The notes under the pieces are model-generated. The model was not told where the DNA came from and searched no databases. It was given only the letters and a program-made list of their open reading frames with translations. Shown here piece after piece: positions 43,520 to 52,260 of a DNA stretch of 64,000 nucleotides (position 1 is its first letter; every line of letters begins with the position of its first letter). A program made the position numbers and the translations under genes. The DNA is from an uncultured Gammaproteobacteria bacterium (GTDB lineage: Bacteria > Pseudomonadota > Gammaproteobacteria > Pseudomonadales > Pseudohongiellaceae): contig CAILUG010000023.1 in assembly GCA_903837345.1 (NCBI GenBank), forward strand, positions 111,461-175,460, in the 5' to 3' direction.

Positions 43520-43898
43520 TTTCTGGTTGTGGCGGTACGCAAGCAACCCGGTGATCTGGGCCATCCTGCTGCTGGCACTCTATTGCTTCAGTCTGGAATT
43601 CCATTTGTTGCTGCGTGAACGCGACGCCCAATGGAAACAGCAGGCCGGTATTTGGCTGCGTGTATTGCCGGTGCTGACCGCAGCCTTGCCGCTGCTGGGC
43701 CTTATTGGCACTATCAATGGCATGCTGGAAACTTTCAGGCTTATGGCGCGCGACACCGCCGTTGATCATCAAACCCTGATGAGTGGCGGCATTGCGGATG
43801 CTCTCATCACTACCCAGTTGGGGTTGATTACTTCCATTCCAGGTATCCTGATTTGCGGGTATCTGCGTTATTGCCACCAGCGGGCGGATGTCGCATGA
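43509..43898 (+). CDS. exbB: ExbB-type MotA/TolQ protein (short)
   Basis: 129 residues, shorter than the about 170-180 usual for ExbB2. It keeps two diagnostic membrane segments (LPLLGLIGTINGMLETF and LITTQLGLITSIPGILIC) and a likely third at the N-terminus. Works with ExbD as the proton channel driving TonB. It overlaps ttpC by 11 bp and exbD by 4 bp (ATGA). Confidence 0.85.
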   Translation: MTLDFWLWRYASNPVIWAILLLALYCFSLEFHLLLRERDAQWKQQAGIWLRVLPVLTAALPLLGLIGTINGMLETFRLMARDTAVDHQTLMSGGIADALITTQLGLITSIPGILICGYLRYCHQRADVA

Positions 43899-44305
43899 AA
43901 CCTTCGTTGCAAGAGCGGCTCGAACAACACCATGGTCACGGCATTGATCTGGCACCGATGCTGGATTTTGTGCTGAACCTGCTGATCTTTTTCATCATCA
44001 CTTCCGTGGTCGTCAAGGAAGCCGGTGTCGAAGTGGAAAAGCCGCAAGCTTCCACCGCGCAGAGTTTGCCGACTGAAGTGATCGAACTGGGCATCACTGC
44101 CGACGGCCAGGTCATGTATGACCATGGCAACATCGGCATTGACGGCGTACGTGCTGTTGTGTCGGCATTGTTGTCCGCTGAAGACAGGCCTGTGGTAGTG
44201 CTGGCCGATCGCAGAGTGCCGACCGAATTGCTGGTGCAGGTAATGGATGAGGCCAAGCTGGGTGGTGCCAAATCGCTCAACATTGCCACGAGCGCCCCGC
44301 CATGA
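43895..44305 (+). CDS. exbD: ExbD-type biopolymer transport protein
   Basis: 136 residues. One N-terminal membrane helix after GIDLAPMLDFVLNLLIFFI, containing the membrane aspartate expected of ExbD, then a periplasmic domain with VVVLADRRVPTELLVQVMDEAK. Partner of ExbB in proton-driven TonB energisation. The stop overlaps the tonB start by 4 bp. Confidence 0.9.
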   Translation: MKPSLQERLEQHHGHGIDLAPMLDFVLNLLIFFIITSVVVKEAGVEVEKPQASTAQSLPTEVIELGITADGQVMYDHGNIGIDGVRAVVSALLSAEDRPVVVLADRRVPTELLVQVMDEAKLGGAKSLNIATSAPP

Positions 44306-45009
44306 TGCTGCTGCGCAGACGTGTGTTGGCAGCTTCTCTGGGTGCACTGTTGCTGGCGGTGCTGCTGGTACTGTCATCGCTCAATGTTGTGCATGTGCCC
44401 CCTGAGAAAAAACCGGCAGTACTGCAAAACGTGCAGCTTTATGCGCCGGCACCACCACCACCGACACCCGAACCCGTCAAGCGCAACAGCAAGGCCGGGG
44501 CTGCCGGGACCTTGCAGGTCCAGATCCCGCAGCGCCAGGTCCAGTTGGGCTTGATGCAGCTGGATACCCGTTATGCAAGTGCGAGCGGCGTGCCGGTGGC
44601 AGCTGGCCTGACCGGCAGCAGTCTTTTCGGCAATGGCATTGGCGCGGGAGTGAATGGTTTTGGCGGTGAAGAAAATATACTGCAGCTTAATCAGCTGGAT
44701 TCGACACCCTCCGTAGTGAGCGCACCATTTTACGTTTATCCTGAACTGCTGAAACGCAGGAACGTCCGTGACTTTGTTGTGAACTTCCAGATTTTTGTGG
44801 ATGAAGATGGTCGCACCTATCCGGTGCGGGTGATTGACAGTCCTGATCCGTCACTGGATACGCAACTCCTTGAATATGCCTCGCATGTAGTATTCACGCC
44901 GCCGGTGCGGGCAGGTAAAAAAGTGAAAACCCAATACCTGTGGCCAGTGAAGTTTGCCGACGATGGAATACCCAAGGCAGACCTCGGCAGGAGGCGCAAT
45001 GGACTCTAG
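44302..45009 (+). CDS. tonB: TonB-family energy transducer
   Basis: 235 residues. One N-terminal membrane anchor (about 8-28), a short proline-rich stretch (APAPPPPTPEPVK, about 47-60) and a C-terminal TonB domain (about 145-225; YPELLKRRNVRDFVVNF and FTPPVRAGKKVKTQYLWPVKF). The linker is glycine-rich in the middle. It transfers energy from ExbB-ExbD to outer-membrane receptors. It overlaps the following TPR gene by 11 bp. Confidence 0.9.
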   Translation: MMLLRRRVLAASLGALLLAVLLVLSSLNVVHVPPEKKPAVLQNVQLYAPAPPPPTPEPVKRNSKAGAAGTLQVQIPQRQVQLGLMQLDTRYASASGVPVAAGLTGSSLFGNGIGAGVNGFGGEENILQLNQLDSTPSVVSAPFYVYPELLKRRNVRDFVVNFQIFVDEDGRTYPVRVIDSPDPSLDTQLLEYASHVVFTPPVRAGKKVKTQYLWPVKFADDGIPKADLGRRRNGL

Positions 45010-46441
45010 CATGTCCAGGTTTGTGCTGACGCTACTGCTGCTGGCAGGCACTTGTGTGCAGGCAGCGGATCTGAAGCTGGAATTGCCGAAACAGCAGTGG
45101 GTGCTGCAGCAATCCGAATTGCCGCTGCAGCAACGTGAAGGACAGGTATTGCCAATCGAAAATGAATTCGTGCAAAAAGTTTTGCCGTTGCTCAATACCA
45201 ATAAACCGGACCAGGTGCTGCAACTTATCAAGACGCGCTATGGCGAAGTGACAACTTTGCTGGAAGCGGGTGATTCCGAAGGTGTGGTCAAAGGGCGGAT
45301 TGTAACTGGCGGCGTATTCACAACCACGCGCCCCAATGGCATCAGCGCCACGATGATGTACCTGATCGGCAATGCCTATCTTGGTGTCAAGAATTACAAA
45401 ACAGCGGAACTGGCATTCAGGCTGGCACTGGGTGTGTTGCCTGAATACATACGTGTCTATGAGTCACTTGGTGTGTTGATGCTGGTGCAGGAGCGCTACA
45501 AGGATGCATTCATGTATCTGAGCAGGGCTGCACAGCTGGGACTCAACACGCCGAACCTTTATGGTGCGCTCGGCTATCTCAACCAGAAACTCAACAACAG
45601 TTTTGGTGCTGTCAGCGCTTACCAGAACGCGATGATGCTTGAGCCTGACAACCAGCAGTGGCAGCAAGGATTGCTGTTCAGTCTTGCAGCTTCCAAACAG
45701 CAATCAGCAGGACTTGCGCTGGTGGATCAATTACTGGCTGCCGACCCGGACAAATCCGATTTGTGGGTTTACCGCTCGGCACTGTTGTTGCAAGCCGACA
45801 AAAAACAACAGGGACTCGACAGCCTGGAAGTGGCGATCCGGCTCGGGGATGACTCGCTGGCCAATCTGCAGGTTTGCGCTTCCCTCCACATGGAGCTGGG
45901 CAGTGTCGAGCGCGCGGTAGCGTTGCTGAAAAGCGGAATGGACAAGGGGTTGGACTTCAGCTTTATCGACCAGAGTCTGCAGTGGCTGGCTGTGCATGAG
46001 CAGTGGGCGTCCATGCAAAAGTTGCTGGAAGATACCGGCAAAAACCGGACTGGCTTGAATGATGTCCAGCAGAGTCATCTGCTCATGCACCGCGCCAGTG
46101 TCAGTGTGCACAACAACGAGGTGACATTGGCCAAGTCCCAGTTGCAACAGGCTACGACGCTGGATCCGGCCAACGCGGAAGCCTTGTTTGCGCTCGGCCG
46201 GCTGTATCGGCAGGACAAGAGCTATGCCCAGGCTGAGCTGGTTTTGCAGCGGGCCAGTGCCAGTGCCGGGTTCAGGGAAAATGCGCAGTTGTTGTTGTCA
46301 CAAGTCGCGATAGACCAGCACAATTACACGCGTGCGCTGCAGCTGATGCGTGAAGTCTACGCCGGCAATCCGGCCCGAACCGATCTGGCCCGCAACATCA
46401 ATACGCTGGAAGAACTGGTGCAGTTGCAAGGGAGCAACTAG
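44999..46441 (+). CDS. Periplasmic TPR protein of the TonB2 operon
   Basis: 480 residues from ATG 44999, which has AGGAGG 4 nt upstream and lies inside the end of tonB. A signal peptide (ending VQAADL) is followed by about ten TPR-like repeats (ALGVLPEYIRVYESLGVLML and TLDPANAEALFALGRLYRQDKSYAQAEL). TPR proteins close TtpC-type operons in several Gammaproteobacteria and may help TonB reach receptors. Confidence 0.85.
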   Translation: MDSSMSRFVLTLLLLAGTCVQAADLKLELPKQQWVLQQSELPLQQREGQVLPIENEFVQKVLPLLNTNKPDQVLQLIKTRYGEVTTLLEAGDSEGVVKGRIVTGGVFTTTRPNGISATMMYLIGNAYLGVKNYKTAELAFRLALGVLPEYIRVYESLGVLMLVQERYKDAFMYLSRAAQLGLNTPNLYGALGYLNQKLNNSFGAVSAYQNAMMLEPDNQQWQQGLLFSLAASKQQSAGLALVDQLLAADPDKSDLWVYRSALLLQADKKQQGLDSLEVAIRLGDDSLANLQVCASLHMELGSVERAVALLKSGMDKGLDFSFIDQSLQWLAVHEQWASMQKLLEDTGKNRTGLNDVQQSHLLMHRASVSVHNNEVTLAKSQLQQATTLDPANAEALFALGRLYRQDKSYAQAELVLQRASASAGFRENAQLLLSQVAIDQHNYTRALQLMREVYAGNPARTDLARNINTLEELVQLQGSN

Positions 46442-46481
46442 GCCGGTTTGCGCGTGTTCATGCGTGTGCCTGCCGGTGTGC

Positions 46482-46823
46482 TCACTTCACCAGTTTCAGA
46501 TGGCCAGTGATGGCATCGATGGCTTCGGCACTGGCGGGGCCAATGCCGAGACAGGTCAGTGTGCCGGCCTCCACGACGGTGTGGCCGGCATCACGGATCA
46601 GTGCCACCGGCAGACCGGCCTTGCGCGCCAAATTCTCCAGTTGCAGCAGTTCCTGTTCGGATTCTGCTTTCAGGATTATTTTCGGCATGCCCTGTGCGAA
46701 CCAGCGTTTTTGCAAAGTAACGCTTGCTTCAGTGAATGCATCGACTGCTGCATGGGCAACTTGTGCAGCGAGTTTGCCACGCGGCAGTGCCAGGGCTTCA
46801 TTGACGACAATTACCTGTTTCAT
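46482..46823 (-). CDS. pth2: Peptidyl-tRNA hydrolase, Pth2 type
   Basis: 113 residues. KQVIVVNEALALPRGKLAAQVAHAAVDA at the start and LPVALIRDAGHTVVEAGTLTCLGIGP at the end match the Pth2 family, which releases peptides from peptidyl-tRNA and is found mainly in archaea and eukaryotes. The usual bacterial Pth is unrelated and probably encoded elsewhere. The RGK lysine and the RDAG aspartate are conserved catalytic residues. The gene stands alone between the TPR and GT-C-like genes. Confidence 0.85.
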   Translation of the reverse strand: MKQVIVVNEALALPRGKLAAQVAHAAVDAFTEASVTLQKRWFAQGMPKIILKAESEQELLQLENLARKAGLPVALIRDAGHTVVEAGTLTCLGIGPASAEAIDAITGHLKLVK

Positions 46824-46848
46824 GATTGAAAGCGTTGCATAAATGTAT

Positions 46849-48357
46849 TCAGTGCACCTGATAGATGCGAACTTCGTCGCCTCTTTTATTGGAAAAACTT
46901 TGCACGAGCGTCAGTCTCTGGTCATGCTCCAGCACTGCTCGCGCATCGGTTTCGCGGACTTTCAGTTTCAGCGCCAGCGTGGTGCCGCTTTGAGCCTTGG
47001 CCAGGGCCTCAGGCACGGTCATATCGGTATTGTCATAGTCCCGCACCCGGCCGCTGCCATAGGCGAGGTAGGAGTTGTTGGTTACCAGAGTATTGCCGGT
47101 AGTGTCCTGCCTTTGCAGCCAGGTCAGTGCTTGCTGCATGTAGGCGGTGGAATAACCGAAGCTGACCAGACTGTCAGTGAAAAAATAGACCACGAAAACC
47201 CAGGCTGCAACCTGGTAGCGACGATTGCTGTTTTGGGCCCGGGCATGATCGATCCAGTGGTTGAGTACGCCCGGCACCAGCAGCAGCAACAGCAAACACA
47301 GCAGCATCGCATATCGTTCCGTGAGAAAGTGCATGATGCTGATGAAGACCAAAAGGCTCAGCAGTGAGCAAAGCGCATAGACGGACAGTGGTCCGCGCCA
47401 GCCTTCGGTCGGTCGCAACCAGCCGCGCCAACAAGCATGCAGCAGCAGCACCGACAACGGGATGGTGAGAGCATGTGCCACAACAGCCAATACAGTGTAG
47501 CCATAGGCAAACAGCAGGATGATCAGGCCGTGGCCTGGGCTGTGGTTGCCGGGAAAGTTGTCAGGAGTGAACAGTTGTTGCATGAGTACCTGGCTTGAGC
47601 CGGAAATCAGGGCCGGCAGATCCAGCATGCGTGGGAGGTAATAGCGCCAGGCGAATTGCATCTGCGCCAGCAAGTCCACATCCAACAATGCACAGACCAG
47701 ACTGGCAACTGCCGCCAGAGCCAATAACAACGCATACAGCATCAACACCTTGCGATTGTTGCCATTGCCCCAGAGTGCCAGCGGTGCAAATGCGGCCACC
47801 ACCAGTGCCTCCAGCCGGAATGCCGTGGCCAGGCATATCGACAACACCCACAGAGCCCCATGTTGCCAACGACCTGTGTCCCGCAACAGCAACAGGAACT
47901 CCAGACTCAACAACGCAAAGGCCAGGAAGCCGAAATCACGGATCAACATTGCCCGCATTTCATTGAATGGCGGATGAGCCAACAGCGTGAGTGCCGCCAG
48001 CCATGCAATGCGCCTGCCTCCATGCAGGCGCTGACTCAGCCTGATGAAAGTGGTGATCAACAAAGTCTGCAGCAGCAGATTGAGAACGTGGGCGCTCACC
48101 AGGAGACTGCCGGGCAATATTTTGTTGAGCAGTGCAATCAGTATCGAATAATGGAACCAGCCATAGTGCGACAGCATTGCCGCAGCACCATCGCTGTTGA
48201 ACAGCTCCGCTGCCCGCAAATACTGGTAGGCGTCGGCATTCAGTACTGGCGCCTTCACGATCAGCCATAGTGAAAACAGGGCGCCCACCGCCGCTGCCAC
48301 CCATTGGGGTGACAGCTGTTTCAACTGACTCCATGTTTGCCTGGCAAGGTTGGTCAT
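46849..48357 (-). CDS. Polytopic membrane protein, GT-C glycosyltransferase-like
   Basis: 502 residues with about ten membrane helices. The first external loop has LNADAYQYLRAAEL, where an aspartate followed by aromatic residues resembles the catalytic Asp loop of GT-C polyprenyl-phosphate sugar transferases (PMT/ArnT fold). The C-terminus (YGSGRVRDYDNTDMTVPEAL) is a soluble domain. No other signature is certain. The start ATG 48357 overlaps the stop of the acyltransferase-kinase gene (ATGA), so the two are coupled and probably act on the same glycolipid. Confidence 0.7.
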   Translation of the reverse strand: MTNLARQTWSQLKQLSPQWVAAAVGALFSLWLIVKAPVLNADAYQYLRAAELFNSDGAAAMLSHYGWFHYSILIALLNKILPGSLLVSAHVLNLLLQTLLITTFIRLSQRLHGGRRIAWLAALTLLAHPPFNEMRAMLIRDFGFLAFALLSLEFLLLLRDTGRWQHGALWVLSICLATAFRLEALVVAAFAPLALWGNGNNRKVLMLYALLLALAAVASLVCALLDVDLLAQMQFAWRYYLPRMLDLPALISGSSQVLMQQLFTPDNFPGNHSPGHGLIILLFAYGYTVLAVVAHALTIPLSVLLLHACWRGWLRPTEGWRGPLSVYALCSLLSLLVFISIMHFLTERYAMLLCLLLLLLVPGVLNHWIDHARAQNSNRRYQVAAWVFVVYFFTDSLVSFGYSTAYMQQALTWLQRQDTTGNTLVTNNSYLAYGSGRVRDYDNTDMTVPEALAKAQSGTTLALKLKVRETDARAVLEHDQRLTLVQSFSNKRGDEVRIYQVH

Positions 48358-49907
48358 GGGTTGGCGGCGGATCCGGTTGCTTGCATCAATGTGCGGAGTT
48401 TGGGGATATCGGCAGTGTGGCAGACCTGCAGATACTCCTCGATGCATTGTGCCCGTTGCTGGGCTGAATAAGGAAGCAGGGCCAGCAGGCGGTTGAGATC
48501 CTGGATGCGAGCCCGGTTGTCGGTGGTTTTGTTCCGCTGCAGACAAAGCGGGTCCAGCACGGCGATCCGGTTGTTGTGCAGCAGCAGGTTGTCGGGCTCC
48601 ATGCTTGCAAAATGGCAGCCAAGCTCGTGGATTCTGCCCAGAAACAATGCAGCTCGGTCGGGAGTCACCGGATGGGTAAACGCATTGGTGAGAGTTTCAC
48701 CACGCGGAATAAAACAAGTCAGGGCAGTTTCCTTGCTGAAAGGAAACAGGAATATGTTGTCAACAGTCACCGTGACAACGCCGTTGTTGCGCAGCAGTTT
48801 GCTCATCGCATCCAGTTGCATCACCGGGTGACGGCGGGCAAACAGGCCGCGAGCCAGTCCCGGGTAGCGCCATAATTGTAATCCACTCTGCAGTTGCAGC
48901 CGGTTGAGTGGCAAAGGCGTCGACTCTGCAGTCAGTTTCTCGTACAGCGCGGGAGTGAGTGCACGCCGGGGTGTGCTTGCCAGGATGTAAGGGCTCTGTG
49001 GCTTGCCATGGGGTTGGGTCTTGAAGCGCTTGTGCATCCAGAGATATTGGGTGGGGTCCATGCGAATGGCAGTTTCCAGCATCTTGTTGATGCGTGTGGC
49101 ATCCGCCATTTCATCGCCTGAGGGGAACGGCGGGGTCACCGGAATGAATTCGATCACATATTTGCGTTTTTCAGACAAACGATGGTGACGCACCAGCAGA
49201 ACCGGTGAGTTGTTGAAAGCTGCGAAACGGGTGGTAGCCGTGATGGTGGCAGCAGTACGGCCAAAGAATGGGGCATACACGGCCTGTTCGTTGCCGTAGT
49301 CCTGGTCCGGCGCATACCAGAGGATTTTGCCTTGCTTCAGGTGCCGGAAAGCACCGCGGACGTCGCGACGGTCAAACACGCTATCGCAGTTGCGCAGCCG
49401 GCCACGCAACATGAAGGCGTCGAACAATGGATTGCGCTGGGGGCGATAGGTCACTCCGAACGGATAGATCAAGCCCAGCAGATTGGCAGAAAAATCCAGC
49501 GTGCTGAAGTGGGCCCCCAGCATCAATACCCCGCGCCCCTGTGCCAGCGCAGCGTCCATGTATTCTGCACCACTTAATACCAGCAGGTGCTTGAAATGCT
49601 CGGGTGGGCGCATCCAGCCGGTGGTGGTTTCAATCAGGCCGATGCCGTATTCAACAAAAGTTTGCAGTATGAGCTTGTCCTGGGCAGCCGGGCTCAGCTC
49701 CGGGAAGCAGCGACGGATATTGATAGTGGTGATATAGCGGCGTTCACGGGCCACCAGAAACAGCAGACGCCCAAGCAGATCGCCGATTGCCATGCGCATT
49801 ACATAGGGCAGCCAGGCTATGACAAAAAGCACAGCCACGCCAACCCAGGTCAGCCAGTGGCGCGGGTGAAGAAAAGTACGGAATGAAGGAAGGGTTTGGG
49901 TAGCCAC
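48354..49907 (-). CDS. LpxL/LpxM-like acyltransferase fused to kinase-like domain
   Basis: 517 residues. Residues 1-305 form a lipid A acyltransferase of the LpxL/M family: HFSTLD (His133 and Asp138, the HX4D catalytic pair), a one-helix anchor and a R-x-P pattern YRPQRNPL. Residues about 310-517 resemble a Kdo-kinase/WaaP-like fold: HELGCHFASMEPDN (His432, Asn440) and RIAVLD (Asp452) align with the HxD...N and metal-binding D of kinases, but the catalytic Asp is replaced by Ser435. The GTG start has no ribosome site. Such fusion is unusual. It may acylate and bind or phosphorylate the same lipid A-Kdo acceptor. Confidence 0.8.
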   Translation of the reverse strand: MATQTLPSFRTFLHPRHWLTWVGVAVLFVIAWLPYVMRMAIGDLLGRLLFLVARERRYITTINIRRCFPELSPAAQDKLILQTFVEYGIGLIETTTGWMRPPEHFKHLLVLSGAEYMDAALAQGRGVLMLGAHFSTLDFSANLLGLIYPFGVTYRPQRNPLFDAFMLRGRLRNCDSVFDRRDVRGAFRHLKQGKILWYAPDQDYGNEQAVYAPFFGRTAATITATTRFAAFNNSPVLLVRHHRLSEKRKYVIEFIPVTPPFPSGDEMADATRINKMLETAIRMDPTQYLWMHKRFKTQPHGKPQSPYILASTPRRALTPALYEKLTAESTPLPLNRLQLQSGLQLWRYPGLARGLFARRHPVMQLDAMSKLLRNNGVVTVTVDNIFLFPFSKETALTCFIPRGETLTNAFTHPVTPDRAALFLGRIHELGCHFASMEPDNLLLHNNRIAVLDPLCLQRNKTTDNRARIQDLNRLLALLPYSAQQRAQCIEEYLQVCHTADIPKLRTLMQATGSAANP

Positions 49908-49999
49908 TATGGCGAAACAACTCGTTAAAAGCCGAAGATTTGTTGCATGGCCGGGATTGTAGCAGAAGGCCGCCCATGCTCAGTTCAAGAGAGTTGCTG

Positions 50000-50008
50000 T
50001 GCTATGAT
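50000..50008 (+). promoter_or_regulatory. Extended -10 promoter of hldE
   Basis: TGC followed by TATGAT (50003-50008) fits an extended -10 element. It lies 27 nt before the hldE start, leaving room for a short leader. No strong -35 is seen. Confidence 0.5.
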
Positions 50009-50035
50009 GCCGCCGTTGACAGGCAAGGGCTCCCC

Positions 50036-51472
50036 ATGAAACTCGACATCCCCCGCTTTGACAAGGCCCGCATTCTCGTCCTTGGGGACGTGATGCTCGA
50101 CCGTTACTGGCATGGCGGCACATCCCGTATTTCGCCGGAAGCACCGGTGGCGGTTGTCAAAGTGCAAAATACCAAGGACAGCCCCGGTGGTGCCGGCAAC
50201 GTGGCGCTTAACCTGGCGGCACTCGGTGCTGCCGCGTCACTGGTCGGGCTGGTCGGCGACGATGAAGCCGGACGTGAACTGCAAACTTCCCTCAACGCTG
50301 CCGGTGTACTGTGTGATTTCCACAAGGTCAGCGACAAACCCACCATTACCAAGTTGCGTGTGATCAGCCGTCATCAGCAACTGATCAGGCTTGATTTCGA
50401 AGAACAGTTCGACCCTGAAGATGCGCTGTCGCTCAACAAGCGTTTGCAGGCGCTGCTGCCAACAGCAGATATTCTGGTGCTTTCGGATTACAAGAAAGGC
50501 GCGTTGCATCATGTACAACATCTCATCCAGTTGGCGCGGGCAGCCGGAGTGCCGGTACTGGTCGATCCCAAAGGTGTCGATTTTTCGATCTATCGCGGGG
50601 CTACCCTGGTCAAACCCAACCTGCATGAATTCGAAGCCATTGTCGGAGGCTGCAACAGCGAGGATGAGCTGGTGCAAAAAGGCCGGCAATTGCTGAAAGA
50701 GCTGGATTTGCAGGCACTGTTGATCACCCGTGGCGAGCATGGCATGAGCCTGATCCGCCAGCATGGCCCCGAACAGCATTTCCCGGCGCGTGCCCGTGAT
50801 GTGTTCGACGTCACCGGGGCCGGAGACACTGTAATAGCGGTAGTGGCAGCTTCTCTGGGTGCCGGATTGCCTTTGCCGGAGTCGGTGGCGCTCGCCAACA
50901 TTGCTGCCGGACTGGTAGTGGCCAAACTGGGTACCGCTGCGATCAGCGGGCCGGAACTGCGGCGTGAAGTCCAGCTGGATGGCGGCTCTGATCGCGGCGT
51001 GATGACGCGTGAACAGTTGTTGCTGGCTGTAGCCGATGCCCGCGCCCACGGCGAGAAAGTTGTCTTCACCAACGGCTGTTTCGACATCATTCATGCCGGC
51101 CATGTCGGTTATCTGAAAGAGGCCCGCAAACAAGGCGACAGGCTGATTGTGGCGATCAATGATGATGCGTCGGTAACGCGTCTGAAGGGCAAAGGTCGTC
51201 CGATCAATTCCATTGACCGCCGCATGGCAGTGGTTTCGGGACTGGAATCAGTGGATTGGGTCGTGTCATTCAGTGAGGATACCCCGGAAAGTTTGCTGCG
51301 TGAGCTGAAGCCGGATGTGCTGATCAAGGGTGGCGACTACGGTATCGGCGAAGTAGTGGGCTCGGAGTTTGTGCATTCGTATGGCGGGGAAGTCATGGTC
51401 CTGGCTTTCCTCGATAATTGCTCCACTTCAGCCATCGTCGACAAGATCCAGCGCGGGCAAAAAACCGGCTAG
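50036..51472 (+). CDS. hldE: Bifunctional heptose-7-phosphate kinase/heptose-1-phosphate adenylyltransferase
   Basis: 478 residues. The N-terminal ribokinase-like domain (about 1-320) begins ARILVLGDVMLDRYWHG and has the GAGDT site DVTGAGDTVIAVV. The C-terminal cytidylyltransferase-like domain (about 344-478) has FTNGCFDIIHAGHVG (HAGH about residue 352). It makes ADP-heptose precursors for WaaC and WaaF. The stop (TAG) shares the CTAG tetranucleotide with the stop of the convergent aldo/keto reductase gene. Confidence 0.95.
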   Translation: MKLDIPRFDKARILVLGDVMLDRYWHGGTSRISPEAPVAVVKVQNTKDSPGGAGNVALNLAALGAAASLVGLVGDDEAGRELQTSLNAAGVLCDFHKVSDKPTITKLRVISRHQQLIRLDFEEQFDPEDALSLNKRLQALLPTADILVLSDYKKGALHHVQHLIQLARAAGVPVLVDPKGVDFSIYRGATLVKPNLHEFEAIVGGCNSEDELVQKGRQLLKELDLQALLITRGEHGMSLIRQHGPEQHFPARARDVFDVTGAGDTVIAVVAASLGAGLPLPESVALANIAAGLVVAKLGTAAISGPELRREVQLDGGSDRGVMTREQLLLAVADARAHGEKVVFTNGCFDIIHAGHVGYLKEARKQGDRLIVAINDDASVTRLKGKGRPINSIDRRMAVVSGLESVDWVVSFSEDTPESLLRELKPDVLIKGGDYGIGEVVGSEFVHSYGGEVMVLAFLDNCSTSAIVDKIQRGQKTG

Positions 51473-52260
51473 GCCAGCGCGGCCAGGGCCAATTCCACAT
51501 TGCGCCGCAGATGTGACGTACTCAAGGTTCCCACGATCATGCTGTGGATGCAGTTGTTGCCCAGCACTGCATTCATGCTGTCCCGCACCAGATCCTGCAT
51601 GCCACCAGTGGCATCGGCGTTCACATGTCCACTCATCAATCCTTTCTTGACCAGCACTCCCTTGCCAAGCACATGCGCGCGTTCCACCGCCGCATGGTCC
51701 TGCTGTTGCAGGTTGTATGTCACCATCACTGCATCAAGCAGTTCTGCCGCCAGCACCCCGCCGGCATCAGTTTTCACCGACATGCCAATCGCCCGGATCG
51801 CCCCGCGCTTGTGAAAATCCCGCAGCATTTGTATGCAGTCACCTTGCCTCAGGATGGCTTCGTCATCACCGTCGGAATGAACAAGCACCAGATCCAGATA
51901 ATCCGTGCGCAGCCGTTGCAGGCTGCGCTCGATACTGATCCGAGTGTGCGCCGCGCTGAAATCGAACTTTGAGTGGGTGCCATCAAATTCCTCGCCTACC
52001 TTGGTGACCAGCACCCAGTCCTGACGATGCTGCAGCAGTTGCCCGATGCGTTCTTCACTGCTGCCATAGGCGGGAGCAGTGTCGAGCACATTGATGCCTG
52101 ATTCCCGGGCGACAGCCAGCAAATTGCGAATGGTGTTGTCATCAGGCAACTCGAAAGCCGCCGGATATTTCACGCCGCTGTTGCGGCCGAATTTCACCGT
52201 GCCGAGTCCGAGTGCCGACACCTGCAAACCGGTATTGCCGAGCGGGCGCAGAAAACTCAT
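51469..52260 (-). CDS. Aldo/keto reductase
   Basis: 263 residues from ATG 52260. The catalytic tetrad is visible: Asp60, Tyr65, Lys87 and His128 (LDTAPAYG, VLVTKVGE, DLVLVHSD). The NADPH-binding C-terminal end (IVGTLSTSHLRRNVELA) is present. The substrate cannot be told. The start overlaps the stop of the upstream FAD oxidoreductase (ATGA), so the two oxidoreductases are coupled. Confidence 0.85.
   Translation of the reverse strand: MSFLRPLGNTGLQVSALGLGTVKFGRNSGVKYPAAFELPDDNTIRNLLAVARESGINVLDTAPAYGSSEERIGQLLQHRQDWVLVTKVGEEFDGTHSKFDFSAAHTRISIERSLQRLRTDYLDLVLVHSDGDDEAILRQGDCIQMLRDFHKRGAIRAIGMSVKTDAGGVLAAELLDAVMVTYNLQQQDHAAVERAHVLGKGVLVKKGLMSGHVNADATGGMQDLVRDSMNAVLGNNCIHSMIVGTLSTSHLRRNVELALAALA

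Noticed and set aside
51469..51472. Shared CTAG stop of hldE and the aldo/keto reductase gene
   Set aside because: A neat coincidence of convergent ends, but short palindromic stops are expected by chance.
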